NCBI GenBank assembly: GCA_022113835.1
Contig: JAILWY010000001.1
Location: 1,984,001-2,048,000 of the forward strand
Source of the DNA: Atopsyche davidsoni
Lineage: Eukaryota > Arthropoda > Insecta > Trichoptera > Hydrobiosidae
Length of the DNA: 64,000 nucleotides
Direction of reading: 5' to 3'
Positions 35,701 through 46,000 of the stretch are shown piece by piece. Positions within the stretch are counted from its first letter, which is position 1, and each line of letters begins with the position of its first letter. Position numbers and translations under genes: made by a program. The notes beneath the pieces are model-generated. The model was not told the origin of the DNA. It made no database searches and worked only from the letters and a program-made list of their open reading frames with translations.

Positions 35701-38700
35701 AAAAAATGCATTTCATGGAACTCTATTTTACTTAGTGATATTTTTAATGATTTATAATATCACCTTGATTTCTCGTGCACGCGCAGATGCTTGTTTGAAT
35801 TATTCGCAGCTCGCATACAACACTCGTTAACAAAAAGCATGGATCTAGGCATTGTATTTTCAGGAAGTTTTGAGACAAAGGAAAATATATAATAATAATA
35901 AATTATTGCTGTCCAATACTCTGTATCCGCGTAAAAGTTCTTGACGGATCCGAATGGCGAGGGGCGGCGGCCGCGACGGGGTTGAATAGGAATAACGATC
36001 ATAAAGCAGTGAATCTCTATTCAACCTCTACTAATAATGCTATTCAATCGTGCTATTATTTTAACAAGTAATAATTATAGGTTATGCCAAATTTTCGTAG
36101 TATAATTATAACACGCTTCAAAATATACACAAGAAACAGCGTTCTCTAAGAAAATTGGATTAACACTTATTGAGAATATGGTGTATATGACTGAAAGTAC
36201 TTTTGTTCGAAAATGCCAACGAGATAGATTATACAATATATTTATATATATATTTAAAGCTTTGTATTTGATAAATTAAAGCGGTTCTAGGGTTCAAAGA
36301 GTAAATCGACCACTGATGGTGCATTAATTTCTCGATAAACGCTAAGAAAAATGTTAAAAACAAGATTCAGCTGTAATGACCTTTTTCTTCGAACCTTTTA
36401 TTTACCTACCCTTTGCGCTTTCTGTCTTTCTTTGGGTGGTTTATAGATGCCTCGTTAAGATAATATTAATTAAAATACGTTTCTAAAAATATAAATTACA
36501 GTATTGTTTATATTTTTGAATCTAATACGTTAGATGTCAATTTTTTAATCTTTATGACGTGTGTTTCACAGGTAACGAAATACACTTTATTTTATAGGGT
36601 ACATACTGGAATACATACTTGTAAAACATCTGTACTAATTACTTACTTCACAGAGCTCAAGTAGGCGTTGACTTTAATTTTAATACTTCGGAGAGAAATT
36701 TCATCAACTCGTTATTATCCAACAAACTTTATGCATAATACTCAAGTAATATTTCAGTATTAATTGTATTTTACGATGCAGGTTCATAAGTGCTTTTAAT
36801 ACAAAAGTCATACTCATGTTTTTCAAAGCATCGCTTTATTCAAGTTATATATGAAATATACTTTTAGTGTACTGAAAATATATGTTTAAAAGTGTTAATT
36901 GTGTTGAGAAAGTGTGATTTAAAATCTATATCATATAGTGAGAAAACACTTTTTTTTTACTGTAGTTTAATGTGTGAGATATCTCAAAACTTGATACTGT
37001 AAAATGCTTGTTTTTTTTTTTTAACATAACACGTTTTTTGTACATGTTTCTTCTTTTTTGAGCGAAGCCGTTATTTTTAAACATTTATACAATGAATGTG
37101 GCTTTTAAAAAGATAATTAGTCATTGAATCCACGACAATAACTCTGCAATGTCAGCAACAGGTGGTTTCGGTCTCTGTGGTTGAAACTGAATAACTTTTT
37201 AGTCTATTAAGCTTATTAACAAACTGTTCGTAACAATGCTACGTCTATTTGTATCTCAAACAAAGGCGCTGAAAAACTCAAAAATTAAACGAAGCTTTTA
37301 TTAAGTTTTAACAAGAAGAATTTAATGTCCACAGCGAATAAAGCAGTAACCAAAAAAACTGATTTTTTTTGCTAACGAAAGTTATTTACAAAATGTTTTT
37401 CACTGTTTCTTCCTAAATTCAAACATATTGGCCCGATGTTTGATAACACTTCAAAAAGGAAAGAAATAAAATATTTTTATTATATGAAAATAACTTTCGT
37501 ATTACTTTTTTTTTATAAAAAGGAAAAATCAAAACACGTATAAAAATCAAAAGGTGCTTCAGGTCTAATAATACTATGGAAATCCACAATTGAAAAGAAA
37601 TTTATGAAATCAAAAAATAATAATAACTGAAAACCCTTATATTTTTAAACTTTAAATTATGAAGTAGTGCAGTTAAGTATCTTAGAATTATCTCCGACCT
37701 ATCCTTATGAGATTTTCAACTTGACGTAACCTGAGTAGACCATAACAAGCTTTCTCTTTACTTACCGGATGTGCCAGTTTTGATTTCCAAAGTCACAGTT
37801 TCCTAACCAACGATCCGCAAAGTATCAAAACTAATAAGTTTTTATTTAATCCAATATTTTTCATAGTGGTTTCAAAGACATTTTATTTACTTTTTAGTAT
37901 GAAGGCTTTCCATGTCCAAGCTTTAATATTTTAAAAATTCAATAAACAATTAATTCAGTTTATTTCATGATAGTCTCAGTTACAAAACAAAAGCCTTATT
38001 TCAATCCTTGACGTCTTGAGTAACACTACATTGGTCCTGACACTTTTTTGGTGTTAACACAAACTTCTTCAGGAATCTCTCCTTCAGTTTTTTCAGTCGC
38101 TGGAAAGAAGTCGGTGTGTCTGGAAATCTTTCCAGCGTAAAATCGTTTGAGATTATTATCATCGTTTTAAATTTTAATTGCGTGAGTAATAATAACTATA
38201 TCGCGGTTTTAGAAATATTTTAGGTTTGTTATATTTTTCCAATTAAAAGTCCCAAAGAGCTTCTTCGACAAAGTAATTACTTATGGAAAAGAGGTTTGAG
38301 ACTCTGTCCGGATAATTAATGCAAAGCGCCCATGCTTGAAATGATTTAATAATGTTTCTTTTGTCTGAGAACATTATTTGGTTATCGTAAAGGGAACGAG
38401 GAGTCCTAAGGTCTATTCAAATTCAATATATTTGTAACTACATAAAAGAAAAATTGAATGAAAGGTCGGTTTACATTTCAACATGAATCTATGATAAAAC
38501 AAGGTTTATATTAACTTGTCTTTTCCTTTTGTCTCAAACATCGCCAATCAAATAATAATAATAATATATTTTAATATAAACAAAAAAAAGAACAAAACAT
38601 TTTCATGGTGTTTTTAGATATTTTTGGCATTGATGCTATTCGTAATATATATAAAAAGATATACTTTATTTGCGTGCGAAATAAATATTCAATGTTAAAG

Positions 38701-39447
38701 TGTTTTATAAAATTTATTTCAGTAGTAAAACATGTTATTTTATGACAACAAAATTCGTATACATTTGTTTCTTTTGAATTTACATTTTTTTATTTATCCC
38801 ATTTTAGATGTATGAACTGGGTTTATTTTTTATCTCTTTGGATACATGCAGGCCATGCTATTAAATAAACTTGAGTTCTGTCATGATTTTATATACATAC
38901 ATATATATTTTATTTAGGGGTTGATATTCATTTGGTATTGCATAATTACTCATTCAAATTTTGAAAACATTTTTATTGCGAGAGTTTTTATTAGAGGGCT
39001 TGGCTGGGGTTTTAGGGGTGTAGATGTTTTTGCGAATTAAATAATAGTTACACTCATTTTGTATTTTTTCTTATGAAAAATAGGAATAATCTTATGTACA
39101 TAATCTTAGGTCTAGGCTTACTGGGTAACTACCGCGCCGTTCCACAGTGTTTCCGCTTTAAGCTTCAACACTATGCGGTCACACTAGTAACGAAATACTG
39201 GTCGCGTCCTACGATCTGCTATGGTACAAAAATACATGGAGAACAACACCTGCAAGCCATCGATTCAAAGTCAAGTACTATGAGGTTTCATCATTCAGTA
39301 TCAGTACAAAGCTCTTGAAAGGCGAAAGCGCTAATTATTTAAATATTTAAATTCACTTCATTTGGGTATTGTATTTGTTGTTCTGTCACGTCTGTTCTGC
39401 TTCCGATTAAAATGTTTGTAATATTTACAGTTTTTTTGAAATGATAT
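32776..39447. other. 6.7 kb without a recognisable gene
   Basis: Very AT-rich. Short GC-richer spots are at 34370-34500 (one containing caggggaggccaacctttct, which resembles a hAT end) and 35940-35990. Hammerhead-like hairpins are at 35580-35622 and 39295-39335. The open frame at 39073-39318 ends in that second hairpin and has no family resemblance. Confidence 0.4.
35580..35622 (+). ncRNA. Hammerhead-like hairpin (isolated)
   Basis: CTGAAGA (35588-35594), one extra A, stem GCTCTT/AAAGC with a mismatch, GAAA (35609-35612), then TCGTTC. The layout is the same as the F3 and F4 motifs, including the extra base after the core. A related copy at 39295-39335 keeps gctcttgaaaggcgaaagcg but has lost CTGAAGA. 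Confidence 0.4.
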
Positions 39448-39540
39448 TCAATATTTTTGACAGAGAGTTCATGGTGGAATTCCATTTTAATATCTTTGAA
39501 TAAAATACTTGAGTGATTTAACACATGTTCGTTTTTATTG

Positions 39541-39580
39541 TGACCGGTTTCGCCAACCTTTCACGTTGGCATTATCAAAC
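39541..39580 (-). ncRNA. Hammerhead-ribozyme-like motif (F4c)
   Basis: On the minus strand: TTGATAA, extra T, perfect stem GCCAAC/GTTGGC with loop GTGAAAG, GAAA, CCGG, TC. This is the cleanest F4 copy, and it has the U3-A8 core pair. Confidence 0.5.
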
Positions 39581-39751
39581 AGAGTGCGATTTTATATAAT
39601 AATAAGCAATTACGTAAACAATTGTTATAGGGACAGGTACATTAAAATCACATTAGTTCTTACCACCCGACAATCACTCTCTCTCTCTCTCTCTCCAACA
39701 ACCTTTCCCTCTAACAATTATATAAAATCTCACTCTGTTTGATGTAAGTAT

Positions 39752-39757
39752 TTTATT
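39752..39757 (-). promoter_or_regulatory. Candidate poly(A) signal AATAAA of the sulfatase gene
   Basis: On the minus strand AATAAA lies 71 bp after the sulfatase stop codon. It sits inside the end of a fold-back repeat (39448-39770), so the repeat may have supplied the signal. In so AT-rich a sequence the hexamer could also be chance. Confidence 0.4.
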
Positions 39758-39828
39758 CAAAAATATTTTTTTGATATCTGAAGGTTCGATCGATGGCTTC
39801 GGGGTTGTTCAGCGGGTTTCAGGAGGTC

Positions 39829-40052
39829 TCACGCGACGCAGTCCACCCCGCAGCCGTAGACCCAGGGTTGGAAGGTGAAGTTGAACCGGCGCGGGTCCGC
39901 GTTGGGGTCGGAGGTGCGGTCGATCTGAGGCACCAGCGAGGTCTTGAAGAAGGCCAGGGCCTGCTTCAGCCGACGCACCTGGTGAGGGTAGAGCTGCGAC
40001 AGGTCCGTCTGCTCGCACGGGTCGGCCTCGATGTCGAACAGGCACGTGCGCC
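39829..40052 (-). CDS. Sulfatase terminal exon G with stop codon
   Basis: This 224-nt exon follows acceptor tgtttcag and ends at TGA (39829-39831). It encodes GRTCLFDIEADPCEQTDLSQ, LYPHQVRRLKQALAFFKTSL, VPQIDRTSDPNADPRRFNFT and FQPWVYGCGVDCVA. CLFDIEADPCE is the standard closing block of arylsulfatase B-like proteins, where the paired cysteines form disulfides. NFT is the fourth sequon. The exon is markedly GC-rich against its AT-rich surroundings, as are the other coding exons. Confidence 0.93.
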
Positions 40053-43000
40053 CTGAAACACCGGCACGTTACATCGAGACCGAAACGTCGCTGAAAATCA
40101 GAGTTTCTAATAAATTATGTAAAAACATTGTTATGAATTGATAATGATTAAGTACATTTTTCAAAATTCAAAATTGATTAAAGAAACTCTCAAAAAATAT
40201 CATCGTGATTTGTGTGGGATTCGAATTGATTTTTGTGAAGACCGTCTCGCAGGAAGAACGATTTTGCCTATACAGGTTTTTGATTGATTGATAATAATTA
40301 AGTACATTTTTTCTAATATTGAAAATTGATTAAAGAAACTCTCAAAAAATATCATCGTGATTTGTGTGGGATTTGAAACCCACATCCCCAAGCTTACATG
40401 GCCGGTGCATTACCAATTATACCAACGAATCACTTGTACGAAGCAAGAATTTTTAACAATCATATCCTATAAATGAAACAACGTACTTATTATGCCAATT
40501 AAATATTGTGTGACTTGCAATACTAGACTTTTAACCCAAAGTACTGAGTGAAGCATTTAAATCGGATCTGGATATTATTATTTTTAAAGTCTATTTAATT
40601 AAGCCAATACACGAACTTGTTAAATATATTATTGATTTTTGTGAAGACCGTCTCACAGGAAGTACGATTTTGCCTATACAGGTTTTTGATTAATTGATAA
40701 TGATTAAGTACATTTTTTCAAATATTGAAAATTGATTAAAGAAACTCTCAGAAAAATATCATCGTGATTTGTGTGGGATTTGAAGCCCACATCCCCAAGC
40801 TTACATGGCCGGTGCATTGCCAATTATACCAACGAATCACTTGTACGAAGCAAGAATTTTTAACAATTATATCCAATAAGTGAAACAACGTACTTATTAT
40901 GCCAATTAAATATTGTCACAAATCACGATGATATTTTTCTGAGAGTTTCTTTAATCAATTTTCAATATTTGAAAAAATGTACTTAATTATTATCAAGTTG
41001 TTGAAAATAGGAATCAACTTTTGAGTCATTTTCTCATCGTAGAAATTATGAGTTAAGCTGCAATGCAAGGTTGTAAGCAAAATCAGTCTCATCGTGAAAT
41101 TAAAGGATTGGTGCGTTGAGAGGTGTGAAACCTATGATTTTGGTATCATTGACTCTTATATTGTTTAAAATATTGATCAAAGTATTTTTCTTCCTTTCAA
41201 ACACGCAGACTTGAATTATTCTACTCGGAGTTGTACCAAAGACTAATGGCGATAGAAATATCACTGTCAAAGCTACAAATAATGATTTTCAGTTTGAATA
41301 AATGTAATTCTTGCGCAATTATTTATTCTCTTACTAAATCAAACAACCGCGAATAAAAAAAATTCATAGTGATATTTTATATCGACGTAACTTAAGTACA
41401 GCTTGTTTAGTAAACATATTAAAAAATTCTAAGAGTTTTCTGTAGAATATAAAGTGTGGTATATAAAACTAATCGAATACAGAAGAATCGACTTTTGTGA
41501 ATCTGAAATCAGATCCGCCAAATTGATTAAAAGTCAAATAACTACACAGTGGAGTTCATCTTTTCAGGAGGCCTGAAAAGGCACAACCATTTCAGACCAA
41601 TATTATTTACTTGGAATAAAAAAATCCTTTCTTTGCTTTCGATCCAATGCATTCATGTAAACAGGAAGCGTAGTGTATTATTACGTAATATCGAAAGAGG
41701 ACACATAACAAAACAATTCGCTTTGATTTATTTTTTTTATCTTGATGCTAAAAAACTTTGAGTTTTAAATTTTTTTTTAAATGATTACGTTACTTCCGAG
41801 ACGCCGTGTATTTTGAGAAAACTTGACTACAGTTGCGAGTGCCTGTTTCCGGTCTTTTGTTAACACAGCCTCGCGCTTCAGGCGATGTCTTCACCTCTAA
41901 ACCGCAGCAGTGATATCCTCGGGCTGAGGTGGAGTCAAGTTCAGTGGCGTAGGAGCGGAATTCTCCTCTTTCAAGCAGATAATATTTCAATTATAATTAA
42001 TAATTATTATTGTGACTGCCCGAGTCCCACCCTTGACACTTATCTAAGCTGTGTGAAATAAATATCATTCAAGAAAACGTTATTACGACTGAGCCTGTCA
42101 GTGGCGCAGGGCAAGCAATTATTTCAGTCACCTCGGTTATTTTTGTAAAATATAATTGTTATATAATGTGATTTACTTCTGTGGCATTGAATATTTATTT
42201 TTTTAATTTTTTTTGTAAAATATTTTGAATCCATACTTAAAAAAAATTAGTACAAAAGAATATATTTTTGTAAATATTTATTGAATCAAGAATGATTATG
42301 AAAGTAATTAATAATTGCAAAAAAATAAAGGTCATATGAATTTGAGAAAGCAATTAATATAATTATATTTTGCCGATACACAAGACATTTACTTATTAAT
42401 TATAATTCGATACAGAACAGCGTAACACAAAATTTTTAAAAGAAAATAAAATAATTATTTAATGGTTCAATTATTTAAAAATAAAATTTCTAAGAACAGA
42501 CTTATATCTTATTAATTTTAATTTATTTTTAAAGCAAATTAAAAAGTCCATACTTCTAAATTGCAGTAGTGTTTGGGTAAAAAATACACACGGTAAGTTT
42601 AAGCTTTGAATTAAGTTTATGTAAAGCTAGAATTCAAACCATTTATGTGTTCAAACAAGGAGCCATCTTGTAGACGAAAATACTACATTTGCATGTTCAA
42701 TTCAGATATATTTAATAGGTTTTTTTGCTTTTCCGTTCGCGAGAACCTCGCGCTACTGAAAAAAAGATTTACGCCATTAATGCGATATGCAAAAAACACC
42801 TGTTTGTAAGAATACATCATTTTGATAAATGCCACAGAAAAAACCGGAGATAGTAACTCTTCCACATAAAAATAAATTTAAATAAAATTATGGTATATTA
42901 TTCATGATAACATTTGAGTAATTTATTATGTTTAGAAAAAAAACTGGTCATGTAACATAATATATTCAATCGTTCAAGATATCATTATTGACCATCTTCA

Positions 43001-46000
43001 ATACTCAATAAAAGCAAAAAACTGAAAGAGAAGAGGAAAGTGTAATACGTAATATATTTGGTTTTTGCGATAGTTTAAGGTTTTTGAAATTTTGGTTCTA
43101 TAGCCCGAGTTATAAGGCGATAGTAGCGATATTATCGGATCTTCTACAGTTTCAAGCAACTGAGGCACTTAAAGGCTCGAGCCTTTTCCGAAACGTCAAA
43201 AACTCCAAATCAATGCAGAATACTCAAAAATAATGTAAATTTCAGAAGAGAATTTTTATTTTTGGCTTGATGAAAATGAGAAGATGGCATGAGGATGGAG
43301 TTACCGGGCTTTGATATGCAGCTGGAGGAGTTAGTCCAGGGACAGCGAATTGTGGCGGAGTCCCTGAGCACGGCCATTTCCCCCGTGGTGGTGGCTCTGG
43401 CCACGGTGCTGATGGCCCTGGACGTGTCGCTGACGACCACCTCCCGCAGGTCATAGGGGATGAAATGCTTGTTCCACGTCCCGTCTTCTCCGTAATACGC
43501 ATCGTAGTCACCTCCCCTGCGACGAAGCAAACAAACAACGAAGACATCATAAATACGAAACGTGTTTATTGAATTTAGTTTTGTGCACTATTTAAAGAGA
43601 TTTTGATATATATGGTACTTGTTCTTGAACTTTGAATTATTTTTATTAAATGGGGTTTTGCAGCATTGTCTCTTTGAAAGGATTTTCTCACTTGTACTGT
43701 CCGAGTACGAGCTTCCATCCCCCGCGGCGGTAGGCGGCCACTCTCTCCTTCTCGTCGATGTTGTGAAGCAGCTCCACTCTTGGAGACTGCCGGTTGTCCA
43801 GCAAGGAGAGCCACATGTCCTTGCCGTCGGTGTTGTAGGGCAGAGTGGCTGGAAAGCCTCCTACGGATGTCCAAAAATAATTTAAATACAGACGTTACAA
43901 CTGAACGACGCGCCCTGGGACGCAAGCAGGCAATGGCGATGGATAATCACAAGTAACTAGAATCGAATCACGCTGTATTTTATTTATTTAGATAGTTACT
44001 GATTATTTAATGTTTTTAAAAATATACAGTATTTTATTCTAAAACTATGGTAGATTGAAGTGTGTAGTTACAAACGTAGATGGGTGATTACCTGCAGCTG
44101 ACAAGAGGGTGGGCAGCCAGTCCGTGACGTGCATAAGGTCGTGCGACACCCGAGGGGTGTCTCGTAGGTTGAGGTTCCACATGCAGGCAGGGACTCGCAG
44201 TCCTCCCTCCCACAGGGTCTCTTTCAACTAAACAGAAAAAAAATACCCAGGCCCTTAAAATACACTCCAAATTACAAATTAAAATATTTTCCAGTAAGGT
44301 TTTTAGGCATATATTATTAATTTTAGTTAAGACCGTCTCACAGGAAGTACGATTTTGCCTATACAGGTTTTATTGATTGATAATGATTAAGTACATTTTT
44401 TCAAATATTGAAAATTGATTAAAGAAACTCTTAGAAAAATATCAGCCGGTGCATTGCCGGTCATGTAAGTCCATTTAGTCACCGTTTCAGTTACTAGGAT
44501 TTGGTTTTAGTTACCATTGTTAATTATCTGAGAACGTAAAAGTTACAAATAATAGGAATAGATGTCAACAAGTAGTAAGAAACATTTAAAAGCAATTGCA
44601 GCTTGATATGATTATGGAATTTAGCTTGTTGCATAGATATATAACAAAAAATACATAAAAAAGGTACTCTCGTATTTTTCTTTTCTTTGGAAGTTATTTG
44701 ACATTAAAAAGGAATAAATTCGTTACGATGAATAGTATAAAGGGAAAATACTTCTATGTCAGTATAAAAAACATGAAATTCTCGCTTACGAATAGGGCAT
44801 TGAAGATTTGGATCCTATATAATTTTATCTTTGTTGTACGCATAAACCGTTTAATTATAACGACTGACTGAAAATATCCATGACTGGTGTGATTTAAGTT
44901 TGCTTTATCGTATAACTATGCAAAAAGCTTTCTTACTTGGTATTGTACTGAAATGAGTCTAAGGTTTTTTTAACTACGTGGATGAGGTTTTATTAGCTGT
45001 TTGTCATGAAAAATAGTGGGTTATAAATTAAATTCTCTAGGTTTGCATTGTGATAAGACAATACCGAACACACGTAGTTACTCAGTTTACTTTCCAAGAT
45101 AATTAGATAGGTGTAAATTAAACACACAATAATAAAATGAAGTATTCTTTAAAGCAACAAGCTCCTATTGGGGTCAGCAGCGTTGACGTCACATACATAG
45201 CTCATGCATTTTATTAATTAGGATATTTTATATAAAATTCTATATGAATCGGAAAAAAAGTGAATTTCAAATGCTTTTCAAAATATAATTTAATAACCAG
45301 CATATCTTTAGATAGTTTCATTAAAAACTTTCGTCCCTTCATAGTATGTGTTTTAAATGTAATATTTTTATTTTTAAGATAAATTATAGACCAAAGCTGA
45401 GTATGCTGAGCTGAGCATTATAGCTGCTGAGTTCAGTCAAATAAAAATATGCAAAACACAGTAGTGATATTACATCAAGTCCGATAGTCCCTAGCAAGTA
45501 TCCTAGGCTTATGAAATGTAGAAAGCAGAGCACAGTAGTGATTTGACACTATGTCTTACAGTCCCTAACTTATATCCTAGGCTTATGTAGTGTAGAATAT
45601 GCAGAAAGCAGAACACGATAGTGATATTACATAAAGTTCGACAGCCCCTAACAAGTATCCTAGGCTTGTAAAATGTAAAAATCAGAGCACAGTAGTGATT
45701 TGATACTATGTCTTACAGCCCCTAACATATATCCTAGGCTTGTGTAGTGTAGAATATGCATATGTGTAGAACACAGTAGTGATATACATTAAATCCGATA
45801 GTCCCTAAAAAATATTCTAAGCATGTGTAGTGTACTTATAACTTGCAGAAAGTAGAACACGATAGTGATTTCATAGACAAATATCCTAGGGTTGCGAAGT
45901 GTAGAATGTGCAGAGCACAGTAGTGATACTACATTAAGTCCGATAGTCTCTAACAAATATCCTAGGGTTGCGATGTGTAGAATGTGCAGAGCACAGTAGT

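Larger units (their letters stand above)
39448..39770. mobile_element. Fold-back retroposon family F4 copy c
   Basis: Starts attcaatatttttgacagag like F4a and ends gtaagtattttattcaaa. It includes a (CT)n run at 39677-39694. No clean target duplication can be read. Its right end reaches to 58 bp from the sulfatase stop codon. Confidence 0.7.

Noticed and set aside
39073..39318. 81-codon open frame starting MKNRNNLMYIILGLGLLG
   Set aside because: The N-terminus resembles a signal peptide, but the rest has no family and ends in a hairpin shared with 35.6 kb.
40359..40431. Possible functional tRNA-Thr gene on the minus strand
   Set aside because: The T loop has an extra base, position 33 is A, and the sequence is embedded in a repeated SINE.
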